In this document: in pieces, positions 27,401 to 36,203 of the stretch
Layout of the letters: every line of letters begins with the position of its first letter
How positions within the stretch are numbered: the first letter of the stretch is position 1
Assembly (NCBI GenBank): GCA_964558315.1
Contig: CAZLCL010000001.1
Coordinates: 8,554-72,553 of the forward strand
DNA length: 64,000 nucleotides
From: MWCM01 sp964558315
Lineage (GTDB): Bacteria; Patescibacteriota; UBA1384; XYA2-FULL-43-10
Direction of reading: 5' to 3'
Program-made: the position numbers and the translations under genes
The notes under the pieces: generated by a model
Database searches by the model: none
What the model was told of the DNA's origin: nothing
Seen by the model: only the letters and a program-made list of their open reading frames with translations

Positions 27401-28209
27401 AGGTTACTATTACTAAGCAAGACGGAACAACCATAATTAACATTACCGGCAAAACCCAAAAAGATGAATCTCATGTTTTGCCTGCAGATTATAGTTGGGT
27501 TGTAAAAGATGGAGACAAGGTTAAAGTAAAGCAAACCATCGCTGAATCCGAAAATCAAAAACCGATCAGATCAAATATTTGTGGCGTTATCAAAATTAAT
27601 AATCAAAAAGGATTAATTAATGGAGAAGGCACAACAAGCAAAGACTACACAATTTCCAATATTACTCAAATTAAGGTAAATGAGGGCGATGTAGTTTCGG
27701 CCGGAACGCCATTAACTGAGGGTCATTTAGATTTAGCTGTTTCCATAAAACACAGAGGAGTGATAGCAACACAAAATTACATAATTGATGAGGTTCAACA
27801 AATATACGATTCTCAAGGCCAAGATATTAACGATAAGCATGTTGAAGTAATCGTCCGGCAGATGTGTTCAAAGGTAAAAATGCTTGATCCATCAGATTCC
27901 GCATATTTGGCTGGTCAAATCGTAGATCTTAGCGAAGTCTTGAGAGCAAATACCTCAAGAAAAAAAGAGAATAAAGCCCAAATTAAATTTGAGAACATTA
28001 TTATGGGCATATCCAGAGTAGCCTTAAAAACTAAGAGCTTTTTAGCTGCCGCCTCATTTATGGAAACAACCTCTGTGTTGATAGACGCCGCGATATCAGG
28101 CAAAGTTGATAAGCTGGAAGGGTTAAAAGAAAATATTATTATCGGCAAACTAATTCCTGCCGGGACAGGTATCAAAAAAGATTTTTTTCAAAAACAAAGC
28201 GATAATTAA
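24442..28209 (+). CDS. rpoC: RNA polymerase subunit beta'
   Basis: A 1255-residue catalytic subunit. The N-terminal zinc finger (CYCGKYKK then CDKCG) and the active-site NADFDGD motif (510-516, Asp 512/514/516 bind Mg) are intact. The second zinc site (C at LLGCQSEKGICQICYG) and the trigger-loop region TMRTFHTGG follow. Its length fits bacterial beta' without large insertions. It follows rpoB in the normal order. Confidence 0.99.
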   Translation: MPKEKVEIKDQVNVSDFEAVKISVASPDSIVNWSHGEVLKPETINYRTQKPERDGLFCEKIFGPTKDWECYCGKYKKIRYKGVVCDKCGVEVTRSSVRRIRMGHIDLAVPVAHIWYSRGTSPVIAQVLGVSSTDLEKVIYFASFIVMEINDNVREESLAAIEEEYLDMLKEIKEEDESVSEASRELKKQKIDAAYKQAKSELNTLKTGEIISELKYNNLTIKYGHIINVGIGAEAILKLLKDVDLDKEINNTEEMLRKDLGDNRRRVLKRIKVLSQLKEAGIKPEWLVLTKLPVIPPDLRPMVQLDGGRFAASDLNDLYRRVLNRNNRLKRLLSQGAPEVICRNEKRMLQEAVDAVIDNSARKGKVAMSAGGKRKLRSLSDMIRGKQGRFRQNLLGKRVDYSGRSVIVVGPQLKLNQCGIPKIMALELFKPFVIGKLIKDGYVHNVKNATKLIEKGEDFVWDILEEITKDHHVMLNRAPTLHRLGIQAFQPVLIEGKSIQIHPLVCAAFNADFDGDQMAVHVPLSKQARLEASQIMLSSKNLLKPASGDPIVTPEKDMILGLYYITYPKKEAKGCGKVYSSKEKAISAYDCGIIDIQAMIKVKLDNEIVETTVGRLLVNEVLPPDYGFQNEVFDKKKVKFSISSVYHLYGKSAASKLVDDFKDLGFKYSELSGITFSVDDIMVPSKKTEILATSEQKLEQIDQLYQRGLLTSEERYAKTVELWMDASSKIESEMMENFDRENDIFIIMNSGARGNVSQLNQIAGMKGLVADPTGNIIELPIKSNFKEGLSVFEYFVSTHGSRKGRADTALRTSEAGYLTRRLVDVSQDTVVTEHDCGTQEFRVMDKSFYEKSGKSWDSHINGRVLAEDIANIKAGTMIGSKEIEEINNSGENFIKIRSLLGCQSEKGICQICYGKDPATGSLVEIGATVGIVAAQAIGEPGTQLTMRTFHTGGAAGEDITTGLPRVEELFESRMPKFPAVVADNGGKVTITKQDGTTIINITGKTQKDESHVLPADYSWVVKDGDKVKVKQTIAESENQKPIRSNICGVIKINNQKGLINGEGTTSKDYTISNITQIKVNEGDVVSAGTPLTEGHLDLAVSIKHRGVIATQNYIIDEVQQIYDSQGQDINDKHVEVIVRQMCSKVKMLDPSDSAYLAGQIVDLSEVLRANTSRKKENKAQIKFENIIMGISRVALKTKSFLAAASFMETTSVLIDAAISGKVDKLEGLKENIIIGKLIPAGTGIKKDFFQKQSDN

Positions 28210-28236
28210 GTGCGTAAATTATTAGCCGTTTGTTCT

Positions 28237-28265
28237 TTGACAGAGATAAAAAAATTTGATAGACT
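28237..28265 (+). promoter_or_regulatory. Promoter for rpsL-rpsG
   Basis: TTGACA (28237-28242), a 17-base spacer and TAGACT (28260-28265), about 27 bases before the rpsL ATG. Confidence 0.7.
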
Positions 28266-28292
28266 AATATAGTCAAAATTATTAGGAAAATT

Positions 28293-28712
28293 ATGCCAAC
28301 AATAAATCAGTTAGTTAGAAAGGGACGAAAAAAAATTGAAAAGAAGTCTAAAGTTACCGCTTTAAAGACTACTTTTAATTATCTGAATAATCGTCCTGTT
28401 TCTTTGGACAAGGGATGCCCGCAAAAACGTGGTGTCTGTGTTAAAGTTGGCACCATGACACCAAAAAAGCCCAACTCTGCATTGCGTAAATTTGCCAGAG
28501 TCAGGCTAACAAACGGCATGGAGGTAAACGCATATATAGGTGGTGAAGGCCACCAGTTACAAGAGCATTCGGTTGTGACAATAAGGGGTGGCAGAGTAAA
28601 AGATCTTCCAGGTATGCGTTATCATATTATAAGGGGTAAATTAGATTTGAGTGGTGTTAAAGACAGAAAAAAAGCTAGATCAAAATATGGCGCTAAAAAG
28701 CCAAGCGAATAA
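28293..28712 (+). CDS. rpsL: Ribosomal protein S12
   Basis: A 139-residue decoding-centre protein of the small subunit. TPKKPNSALRKFARVRL and GGRVKDLPGMRYHIIRG are canonical; the lysine (in TPKKPNSA) that affects streptomycin response is present. The N-terminal part has a short basic extension compared with 124-residue homologues. It leads the rpsL-rpsG pair. Confidence 0.98.
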   Translation: MPTINQLVRKGRKKIEKKSKVTALKTTFNYLNNRPVSLDKGCPQKRGVCVKVGTMTPKKPNSALRKFARVRLTNGMEVNAYIGGEGHQLQEHSVVTIRGGRVKDLPGMRYHIIRGKLDLSGVKDRKKARSKYGAKKPSE

Positions 28713-28749
28713 TTATAAATATAAATTCTTAAATTGAAAATTGTAAAAA

Positions 28750-29226
28750 ATGTCCAGAGGAAATTCAAAAACGCCTAAACATACAATAGAACCGGATTCT
28801 CGTTACGGCAGTGTTTTAGTAACAAAGTTTATTAATTATATCATGAAGAATGGCAAAAAAACGGTCGCCGAAAAAATTGTATATAACGCATTAGATAGAG
28901 CAGGAAAAGAACTTAAGGCAGAGCCGATGGATGTATTTTCCGAAGTGATGAAAAATGTCGGGCCGAATGTTGAAGTAAAAGGGAAAAGAGTTGCAGGAGC
29001 AAATTATCAGGTGCCGGTTGAAGTTAACAAGGAAAGAAAAGTTGTTTTAGCTTTAAGATGGATCATTAAGGCCGCTGACTCCAGAAAAGGCGCCGCGATG
29101 TATATCAAGTTATCAGATGAAATGATTCAAGCTTATCATAATGAGGGCGCCGCTATTAAAAAGCGCGATGAGGTTCATAGAATGGCTGAGGCCAACAAAG
29201 CCTTTGCACATTTCGCCAGATTCTAG
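28750..29226 (+). CDS. rpsG: Ribosomal protein S7
   Basis: A 158-residue primary 16S rRNA-binding protein of the small-subunit head. Clear S7 sequence (NYQVPVEV, RWIIKAA, EVHRMAEANKAFAHFARF). It follows rpsL by 37 bases and is closed by a terminator, separating it from fusA, which elsewhere often follows S7. Confidence 0.98.
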   Translation: MSRGNSKTPKHTIEPDSRYGSVLVTKFINYIMKNGKKTVAEKIVYNALDRAGKELKAEPMDVFSEVMKNVGPNVEVKGKRVAGANYQVPVEVNKERKVVLALRWIIKAADSRKGAAMYIKLSDEMIQAYHNEGAAIKKRDEVHRMAEANKAFAHFARF

Positions 29227-29251
29227 CATTTCTACCTTTTCGATAAAAAAT

Positions 29252-29272
29252 AGCCCTGCGGGGCTTTTTTTG
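29252..29272 (+). terminator. Rho-independent terminator after rpsG
   Basis: Stem agccc-tgcg-gggct followed by seven T. It ends the rpoB-rpoC-rpsL-rpsG region. Confidence 0.9.
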
Positions 29273-29303
29273 TTAGGTGATTAGTAATTGATATAATAAA
29301 AAG

Positions 29304-30098
29304 ATGAGTAAATACGCCAGCTACTTTAAAATGTGTGTGCGATCTATGTTAGCCTATAAGGCGGACTATTTTTTGTATATGGCAATAAACACCGTATTTT
29401 TTTATATATCAATCGCGCTCTGGCTCACTATATACAAAGCTGGCAATGTAGATCAGATTAATAACTATACCATTTCTAATACTATCACCTACTACTTGCT
29501 TACCACATTGATATTTAGATTTGACATGGTAAATGTAATTTATCTTGGTAATGATATTTGGACGGGTGTATTTACAAATGACTATATTAAACCATGGAAT
29601 GTTACCTTTATACATTTTATTGCTTCTGTAGCTGATATATTCATGGGACTTTTAACCTTCGTTCCTTTTTTATTGATAATGTTCTTTTCCAGTTCTTGGC
29701 TGATCACTTTGCCTTCCGCACAAAATGTGCTTTTATTTATTATCACCCTGATTCTTGCCATGGTGATGAGTTTCTTTTTCAATTTGATTTTCCATGCTTT
29801 AACTTTCCATTATGGCGACAGACGATCATTGATAGAGTTGATCAACTTTATCATTAGTTTTTTGGCTGGCTCAATGTTTCCATTGGCATTTCTTAACGGC
29901 ACAATAAAAAATATCTTTTTGGCGCTTCCATTTAAATATCTATTCTATATTCCCATAGAAGCGTTTTTGGGCAAGATGACTTCAGAGCAAATTATTCGCA
30001 CATGGCCGATTATTATCGTGTGGAGCTTGATATTTTTTGGTGTCTATAGAGTTGTCTTTTTAACCGGAATTAAAAAATATGAAGGAACCGGTAGATGA
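29304..30098 (+). CDS. ABC-2 type exporter, permease subunit 1
   Basis: A 264-residue membrane protein with six predicted spans, of the ABC-2/DUF990-like permease family. It forms an ATGA overlap with the second permease gene, and an ATPase gene follows, so the three make one exporter. The substrate is unknown; related systems export drugs, lipids or polysaccharide. Confidence 0.85.
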   Translation: MSKYASYFKMCVRSMLAYKADYFLYMAINTVFFYISIALWLTIYKAGNVDQINNYTISNTITYYLLTTLIFRFDMVNVIYLGNDIWTGVFTNDYIKPWNVTFIHFIASVADIFMGLLTFVPFLLIMFFSSSWLITLPSAQNVLLFIITLILAMVMSFFFNLIFHALTFHYGDRRSLIELINFIISFLAGSMFPLAFLNGTIKNIFLALPFKYLFYIPIEAFLGKMTSEQIIRTWPIIIVWSLIFFGVYRVVFLTGIKKYEGTGR

Positions 30099-30886
30099 TT
30101 AAATATTTTAAAATATTTAAAATCATATTTAAAAATGCCTACATGCGCGATTCAATAATTGGCGGTGTTGTGATTTTTAATTTAGCCATTTCTTTGCTTG
30201 AAATTATCATGACCATTATTTTATTTAATATAATATTTGCAAACATCACATCTTTAGCCGGTTGGAACTACTACCAAGTGTTGTTCATTTTCTCGATGAT
30301 GAAGCTAACCAGTGTTTTAAGCGGTCTAATTTATCGTAAAGGTTTGGGCAAGATGGCAAATGAGATGGTGAGATTGGGAGATTACGACTTTCACCTTACA
30401 AAACCCGTTAATCCCATGATTATGGTTTCGCTTCGTGAGCCCAAGATATATCAAATTATTACACTGTTTGCAGTTGTTGCTCTAGCTGTTTTTTCGGCAA
30501 TAAAATCGGCAGTGGCAATACCCGTTATCAACATAATATTTTTTGGCACGTTTTTTATCACGGGGCAAATTTTGTTCTATTTTTTATCGGTTATTAGTAT
30601 AGTTCCTACATTTTGGTTTGTTCGGCTATATTCACTTTATGATATTATGAATCGTTTTCTGCAGTTTGCCCGCTATCCCGCTGGGATATATTCAAACATC
30701 TTAAAAGCATTTCTTTTTGTGATTTTTCCAGTGCTTGCGGTTACATATATTCCCGCATGGGTATTGTTTAATCCGATTGATTACCGCTATGCTATATATA
30801 TGGTTTTGGTAACAGTATTGTTTGGATTGATCGCAACTAAATTGTGGAGGCTTGGCGAAAAGCATTACGGTAGCGCTTCAAGCTAG
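30095..30886 (+). CDS. ABC-2 type exporter, permease subunit 2
   Basis: A 263-residue membrane protein with six predicted spans, homologous in layout to the preceding gene. The two would form a heterodimeric channel. It is translationally coupled to the first permease and lies 16 bases upstream of the ATPase start. Confidence 0.85.
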   Translation: MIKYFKIFKIIFKNAYMRDSIIGGVVIFNLAISLLEIIMTIILFNIIFANITSLAGWNYYQVLFIFSMMKLTSVLSGLIYRKGLGKMANEMVRLGDYDFHLTKPVNPMIMVSLREPKIYQIITLFAVVALAVFSAIKSAVAIPVINIIFFGTFFITGQILFYFLSVISIVPTFWFVRLYSLYDIMNRFLQFARYPAGIYSNILKAFLFVIFPVLAVTYIPAWVLFNPIDYRYAIYMVLVTVLFGLIATKLWRLGEKHYGSASS

Positions 30887-30902
30887 AAATGAAAGTAAAA
30901 AA

Positions 30903-31856
30903 ATGAAGGTTATAACAAGTAACAAAATTTGTAAAAGCTTTAAAAAGAAACGGTATTCGTTTCGTAATTTTCTTAAACCCGAGATCACAGTTAAAAACGC
31001 CATTACCGATTTGGATTTAGAGATAGAAGAGGGAGAGTTTGTAGGATTCTTAGGGCCGAATGGGGCAGGGAAGACTACTTTCCTCAAAATTTTGACAGGT
31101 ATTATGCATCCAACGAGTGGCGAGGCTAAGGTTTTGGGCTATACGCCTTGGCAGAGAAATTACAAGTATTTAAAGAAAATCGCTATTGTTATGGGGCAGA
31201 AAAATCAACTTTGGTGGGATATCCCAGCAATTGATTCTTTTAATCTATTACGAGAAGTATATAGTATTCCCGAAAAGCAATACAAAACGAATCTCGATAG
31301 AATGGTGGACCTGCTTGGAATGCATAATTTGGTGAATAGCCGTTTGCGTGAAATGTCTTTGGGTGAAAGAATGAAGTGCGAATTAACCGCTTGTTTTTTA
31401 CACAGTCCCAAAGTAGTGTTTTTAGATGAACCGACAATCGGCTTAGATGTGGTATCAGCGCGCGCCATTAGGGTATTTTTAAAGCAAATAAACAAAGAGA
31501 ACGGATGCACCATTATTTTAACCAGCCACTATATGGACGACATAGAGGAGCTGTGCCAAAGAATATTCATTATGAATAAAGGCAAAAAGGTTTATGATGG
31601 TGATATGAAAGTGCTACTTAGTAAATTCTCTTCGGAGAAAGTCATTAAAGTTGCATTAAATGATGTAAACGACAGACAAAATTTTTCGCGCTTGAATCAC
31701 AATAAGTCGTTAGTTGACGGCGACGGCGTAATTAGGTGTAGCAACAGCCAAATAGCAGAGGTGGCAAAAGATCTCTTCGACCAATTCCCGGCAGAAAATA
31801 TTGCAATCAATAATGTTGATATAGAAGAGGTAATTACAAAGATATTTAAAGAGTAA
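30903..31856 (+). CDS. ABC-2 type exporter, ATP-binding subunit
   Basis: A 317-residue ATPase of the ABC exporter. Walker A is GPNGAGKTT, the signature is LGERMKCEL (a variant of LSGGQ as seen in DUF990-type systems), and Walker B is VVFLDEPTIGLD followed by the H-loop TSHYMDD. Start placed at 30903 because the longer frame (30852) overlaps the permease and lacks conserved residues before MKVITSNK. About 90 extra residues follow the nucleotide-binding core. Confidence 0.92.
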   Translation: MKVITSNKICKSFKKKRYSFRNFLKPEITVKNAITDLDLEIEEGEFVGFLGPNGAGKTTFLKILTGIMHPTSGEAKVLGYTPWQRNYKYLKKIAIVMGQKNQLWWDIPAIDSFNLLREVYSIPEKQYKTNLDRMVDLLGMHNLVNSRLREMSLGERMKCELTACFLHSPKVVFLDEPTIGLDVVSARAIRVFLKQINKENGCTIILTSHYMDDIEELCQRIFIMNKGKKVYDGDMKVLLSKFSSEKVIKVALNDVNDRQNFSRLNHNKSLVDGDGVIRCSNSQIAEVAKDLFDQFPAENIAINNVDIEEVITKIFKE

Positions 31857-32027
31857 ACTGTGTTGTCGTTATTTTGCTAAGATTATTCTTAATAAACACA
31901 TCTTTTTCTAAATAATTAGATGATTATTATTACCTTATGAGTTATGTAAATAAAGTGATTCAATAATATTATTAATACAAAATTTTCAATCGATTATTTT
32001 TATTCTTAAGGATGATATAAAAAGGCT

Positions 32028-32492
32028 ATGGACAGAAATCAAAAACATTTAAATCATATAGACGCCATTAACCTTGGTTCATATTATACTCCAGAGGTTA
32101 TTGTTGATTTGGCCTATTCCATTTTACTGAATAATATTAGAGATATTAAAAATTATTCAATAATAGATTCTTCTTGTGGTTATGGTTCTTTTTTGGCAAG
32201 AAAAAACATCGTAAAAAGATATATTGGGGCAGATATAGATCAAAAAGCTATCTCTGAAGCAAAAAAATATATTAGCGAAGTTGATTTTATCTGCCAAAAT
32301 TCTCTTTTGAATGTTAATCGTTCAAGCTTAAAGATTAAGGACGACGAAAAAATTATAACCATAGGCAACCCGCCATATAACGATACAAAATCTATAATTC
32401 GAAATTCGATTAAAGACACTTCAATCCAGAATATAATTGACACAGACATAAAAACTAGGGATTTAGGAATGTCATTTTTATTGTCTTATTGA
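32028..32492 (+). pseudogene. Truncated adenine-specific DNA methyltransferase
   Basis: 154 residues from the N-terminal half of an N6-adenine methylase. GSYYTP (17-22), SAM-binding motif I DSSCGYGSFL (47-56), the acidic GADID (67-71) and catalytic NPPY (114-117) are present. The protein stops at GMSFLLSY, where homologues continue for 100 or more residues with the target-recognition region, and its end runs into the convergent HNH gene. It therefore probably lacks sequence recognition and is a remnant of a restriction-modification system. Confidence 0.8.
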
Positions 32493-32914
32493 TTGCCATC
32501 TCGCAACTTTTTAATAGCCCGAAGCTTATGTTCTAACTCTGGAATTAGTTGCTCAATTGTTCTTGATTTTTGTATGTTATTATTACATCTTGCACATAGT
32601 AAAATCAGATTATCTAATTTATATGCTTCATCACCGTGGCTCCTCGGTAATTTATGACCCCACTGTAATTTAAGAAATGTAAGTTCTTTATCCTTCGGTT
32701 CATTCCAACAAAAACGGCTATCGCCATCCGCAAAAGCACAAGTATATTTTTGCTTTTTTAAAATATTTCTAACTATTGTTATTCTTTCAATCTTTGTCTT
32801 TTTCAACCCCATCTGTCTTAAATGGCCAGATAAGACACCAGCAAGACGCTCTATTTCTTCTTCAGAAGTATTTGGCCACTTATATTCTTGATGTATATAT
32901 TTTTTATAATCCAT
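32486..32914 (-). CDS. HNH endonuclease
   Basis: A 142-residue protein with an HNH nuclease fold. WGHKLPRSHGDEAYKLDN holds the catalytic His and Asn residues and CARCNN the C-terminal zinc or fold-stabilising Cys pair; an upstream CAFADGDSRFCW may complete a zinc site. It is probably the restriction enzyme of the local system, convergent with the truncated methylase and transcribed after the XRE regulator gene. Whether it is active without its methylase is unknown. Confidence 0.8.
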   Translation of the reverse strand: MDYKKYIHQEYKWPNTSEEEIERLAGVLSGHLRQMGLKKTKIERITIVRNILKKQKYTCAFADGDSRFCWNEPKDKELTFLKLQWGHKLPRSHGDEAYKLDNLILLCARCNNNIQKSRTIEQLIPELEHKLRAIKKLRDGNQ

Positions 32915-32943
32915 GATTACATTAGAAGAAGTAGCAAAAACTT

Positions 32944-33177
32944 TTACTTTAAATCAATAAAATATCCAACGTCTTTTCTATAAATTTTTGCGAGCTCCCT
33001 AAGCTGGATAACATCAATCCTCCTTTGACCAGATTCAATTTTTGAAACATGGGATTGTGTTTTTTTAAGCATCTTAGCCACCTGATTCTGATCGAGACCA
33101 ATCTCAAGACGGGCACGTTTTAACCTTTCTACTATCATTTTATGTTCTTTATTAAATATTGATTTGTTTGGTTGCAT
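32944..33177 (-). CDS. XRE family HTH regulator (controller-protein-like)
   Basis: A 77-residue helix-turn-helix protein (LDQNQVAKMLKKTQSHVSKIESGQRR). Size and position just upstream of the HNH gene on the same strand fit a C-protein that times expression in restriction-modification systems. Target site not identified. Confidence 0.8.
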   Translation of the reverse strand: MQPNKSIFNKEHKMIVERLKRARLEIGLDQNQVAKMLKKTQSHVSKIESGQRRIDVIQLRELAKIYRKDVGYFIDLK

Positions 33178-33282
33178 ATTTTTATGCTATAGCACATAAT
33201 GTAATAGTACAAATAGGAATATATTAAACACGAAAAAAGGTTGAATCAACTGATTAAATTTTATTAATTGAATCGAGATAAT

Positions 33283-33462
33283 ATGAAAAAATATGATATA
33301 AAAGCTAAATTTATCACAATAGTTGAATTCCCAATTATTGAAGCAGAAAACAAGAAAGACGCCATTGAAAAGGCCGAACTATTATTATTAACAGATAAGA
33401 ATCTTGAGGAATCACAAGATAACATTCCATCTTGGGAAGCAATAGAACTGATAGATGATTAA
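33283..33462 (+). CDS. Hypothetical small protein
   Basis: A 59-residue protein (MKKYDIKAKFITIVEFPIIE...), likely a compact beta-alpha-beta fold. No family recognised. The start at the ATG 33283 is preferred to the TTG at 33268. Its stop overlaps the next start (TAATG), so the two are coupled. It lies in the restriction-modification island. Confidence 0.55.
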   Translation: MKKYDIKAKFITIVEFPIIEAENKKDAIEKAELLLLTDKNLEESQDNIPSWEAIELIDD

Positions 33463-33842
33463 TGATCAACTCTGAATTACAGATTGATCGTAGCCGCCCG
33501 ATAGCAAAGTATTTAAATGGATATAATTTTGAATACACTCAAGTTAAATACCCTCTTTTGATTTACAAATTCAATGGATATGAAATAGTCACCGAAATAA
33601 AAATTACCGAAAAGCAATATGCGGTCGGCACTCAGCCAATGTTATATTTATGTTTTTCGATTACAGAATTAAAAGCCAGAACTAACTTAGTCGGACGAAC
33701 TGCTGAAATGAAAGAAATAGCTCATTTTGAAATTACAGAAAGTAATATTAAGGTATTTTTGGAGATGTTAAAAATGTTTGGCACTCTATCCGATAGTCAC
33801 AGATATGATATTTTACAGATTATAGATACTATACTAGCGTAA
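33462..33842 (+). CDS. Hypothetical protein
   Basis: A 126-residue soluble protein of unknown family, coupled to the preceding small gene. A terminator follows within 5 bases. The pair lacks homologous features to its conserved neighbours and sits in the variable island between the ABC exporter and fusA. Confidence 0.55.
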   Translation: MINSELQIDRSRPIAKYLNGYNFEYTQVKYPLLIYKFNGYEIVTEIKITEKQYAVGTQPMLYLCFSITELKARTNLVGRTAEMKEIAHFEITESNIKVFLEMLKMFGTLSDSHRYDILQIIDTILA

Positions 33843-33846
33843 TCTT

Positions 33847-33867
33847 AACTCCTAATAAGGAGTTTTT
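33847..33867 (+). terminator. Short terminator after the hypothetical pair
   Basis: Stem aactcc-taataa-ggagtt followed by five T. Confidence 0.65.
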
Positions 33868-34178
33868 GATTTGGGGCATTCACTCCCAGCTGCTCCGCCC
33901 TAACTCCAAGACTAAAAATTAATTTTACTCTTATTATTAAAAAGTGTCCGACTTTCGTCAAAAAAAGCATACTTACATGACCCTCAATATCGAGTAAATT
34001 CTGTATTGAAATATTGTTTGACACTTTAGCGATTAATGTGTTATTATTGAGCTTGATCAGGGGGGTATTTTTTATTGAAAAATTAAGTAGATATTCATAC
34101 ATGGATCTATCGCGCAGATAGAAGCGGATTCTAAAAATCTGTAAATAAGTTCCGTGTAAGAACTATCTTGGAGTATTT
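33868..34178 (+). promoter_or_regulatory. fusA upstream region with promoter
   Basis: A 310-base gap with no credible gene. TTGACA (34018-34023), 17 bases and TTATTA (34041-34046) form a probable fusA promoter. The leader after it contains small stems (ctatc-gcgca-gatag near 34108) and ends with GGAG before the fusA ATG. Confidence 0.55.
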
Positions 34179-36086
34179 ATGGCACGCGATTACGAATTGG
34201 AAAAAGTCAGAAATTTTGGCACCATTGCCCATATTGATGCTGGCAAAACTACTGTAACAGAAGGTATTTTATATACTACAGGAAGAACTCATAAAATTGG
34301 TGAGGTTCATGAAGGTGAAGCCACTATGGACTGGATGGAGCAGGAAAGAGAGCGAGGCATTACAATCACGAGCGCCGCTACCACTGCTTTTTGGAAGAAT
34401 CATCGCATCAATATTATTGACACTCCCGGTCACGTTGATTTTACAGTAGAGGTAGAGCGTTCACTGAGAGTTTTGGATGGCGCGGTGGTGATTTTTGATG
34501 GCAAAATGGGAGTAGAACCACAAAGTGAAACCGTTTGGCGACAAGCAGATAAATATCATGTGCCAAGAATGTGCTTTATTAATAAAATTAATCAAACCGG
34601 TGGAGATTTTTATCGTTCTTTGGAATCTATAAGAGAGAGATTAAATCTTAACGCTTACCCTATCCAGATTCCAATTGGTTTTGAACAGGCCATAAACGGT
34701 GTGATTGACCTTGTATCTATGAAAGCCTATAGCTACAAAGAGTATACTGATAAGGAGTTAACAGAGGGCGAAATTCCTGCCGATCATCTAGAAAAAGCCA
34801 ATCAGTATCGTCAGGAGCTTATCGAGAAAGTTGTTGAATATGATGACGCCATGATGGAGAAGTATCTGGGTGGTGACGAGATAACTATAAACGAGTTAAA
34901 GAATCTGATAAGAAAAGCAACCTTAAGCGGTGGTTTTTATCCTATCTTGGGTGGCGATGGTCGTGGGGTAATTGTAACGTCATTATTGGATGCAATTGTT
35001 GATTACCTGCCATCACCGCTAGATATTTTGCCAGCTAAGGCAACCGATGCCAAGACTGGTGAAGAGATAGAGATAAAGGCCAGCGACAACGAGCCTTTAG
35101 CCGCTTTGGCTTTTAAGGTTGCGGCAGATCCTTTTGTCGGCAAGTTAATCTTTTTTAGGGTATATCGCGGAATTTTGAATAAAGGTTCATATATAATAAA
35201 TACTAACTCGGGCAAAAAAGAGCGCATAGGCCGAATTGTTCGGCTTCATGCTAACCACAGGGAAGAAGTTGACGCAGTTTACGCGGGTGAAATTGCGGCC
35301 GCTGTCGGTTTGTCCGGCACAACCACTGGTGATACTCTTTGNNNNNNNNNNNNNNNNNNNNNNNNNNNNNNNNNNNNNNNNNNNNNNNNNNNNNNNNNNN
35401 NNNNNNNNNNNNNNNNNNNNNNNNNNNNNNNNNNNNNNNNNCAGGTTGCTTACAGAGAGACTTGCCGCAAAGAGGTGGAGTCAGAAGGCAAATATATTCG
35501 TCAGACTGGTGGTCGCGGTCAATATGGTCATGTTGTTATCAAGCTTATGCCGCAAGAGGCCGGTAAGGGATATGAGTTCATCAACAAAATTGTTGGCGGG
35601 ACAATACCAAAAGAGTTTATCAATCCTGTTAATGCGGGCATAGAAGAAGCTATGCAAAGAGGTGTTTTTGCCGGCTATCCGATTGTTGATGTAGCAGTAG
35701 AGCTCTTTGACGGTAGCTTCCATGATGTTGATTCTAGCGAAATGGCTTTCAAGATTGCCGGATCTATGGCATTTCAAGATGGCTTTAAGCGTGCTGACCC
35801 AGTATTGCTCGAGCCTGTCATGAAGGTTGAAGTTACTACTCCCGAGGAATCAATGGGTGATGTAATGGGCGATTTGAACTCTAAGAGAGGCCAGATACAA
35901 GAAATGACTGATCGAGGTAATGCTAAAGTAGTTAGAGCTATTGTGCCTTTGGCAGAGATGTTTGGCTATGCCACAAGTTTACGATCAATGACGCAAGGCA
36001 GGGCATCATACTCCATGGAGTTTGAGCATTATGCTGAGGTGCCTGCACATATTGCTAGTAAGATTATTGAAGGAAGCTCAAAATAA
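34179..36086 (+). CDS. fusA: Elongation factor G (interrupted by assembly gap)
   Basis: Ribosomal translocase GTPase. The G motifs AHIDAGKTT, DTPGHVDF and the switch region RERGITI are intact in the N-terminal part. Domains IV-V follow after the gap (QTGGRGQYGHVVI, SSEMAFKIAGSMAFQ, EMFGYATSLRSMTQGRASY). The 100 N at 35342-35441 replace a stretch that in homologues spans about 90 residues (the end of domain II and domain III), so the real gap should be close to 270 bases. The frame across the Ns is fortuitous. Confidence 0.96.
   Translation: MARDYELEKVRNFGTIAHIDAGKTTVTEGILYTTGRTHKIGEVHEGEATMDWMEQERERGITITSAATTAFWKNHRINIIDTPGHVDFTVEVERSLRVLDGAVVIFDGKMGVEPQSETVWRQADKYHVPRMCFINKINQTGGDFYRSLESIRERLNLNAYPIQIPIGFEQAINGVIDLVSMKAYSYKEYTDKELTEGEIPADHLEKANQYRQELIEKVVEYDDAMMEKYLGGDEITINELKNLIRKATLSGGFYPILGGDGRGVIVTSLLDAIVDYLPSPLDILPAKATDAKTGEEIEIKASDNEPLAALAFKVAADPFVGKLIFFRVYRGILNKGSYIINTNSGKKERIGRIVRLHANHREEVDAVYAGEIAAAVGLSGTTTGDTLXXXXXXXXXXXXXXXXXXXXXXXXXXXXXXXXXXQVAYRETCRKEVESEGKYIRQTGGRGQYGHVVIKLMPQEAGKGYEFINKIVGGTIPKEFINPVNAGIEEAMQRGVFAGYPIVDVAVELFDGSFHDVDSSEMAFKIAGSMAFQDGFKRADPVLLEPVMKVEVTTPEESMGDVMGDLNSKRGQIQEMTDRGNAKVVRAIVPLAEMFGYATSLRSMTQGRASYSMEFEHYAEVPAHIASKIIEGSSK
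35342..35441. other. Assembly gap (100 N) inside fusA
   Basis: Placeholder of exactly 100 N. Comparison with EF-G homologues shows that about 90 codons are missing here instead of 33. Confidence 0.98.
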
Positions 36087-36111
36087 AATATTAATTCATC
36101 AACCTAAAAGC

Positions 36112-36140
36112 TTGCATTATATAGATAAATATTGTAAAAT
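36112..36140 (+). promoter_or_regulatory. Promoter for tuf-rpsJ
   Basis: TTGCAT (36112-36117), 17 bases, TAAAAT (36135-36140), about 64 bases before the tuf ATG. Confidence 0.55.
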
Positions 36141-36203
36141 AGATGCAAGCGAATTGTCGCTAAATTTTAAATTGAAAATATTACTAATTTTAAAGGAGAC
36201 TAG

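Noticed and set aside
33845..34102. Minus-strand frame of 85 residues before fusA
   Set aside because: Overlaps a terminator and the fusA promoter, no Shine-Dalgarno and no recognisable family.
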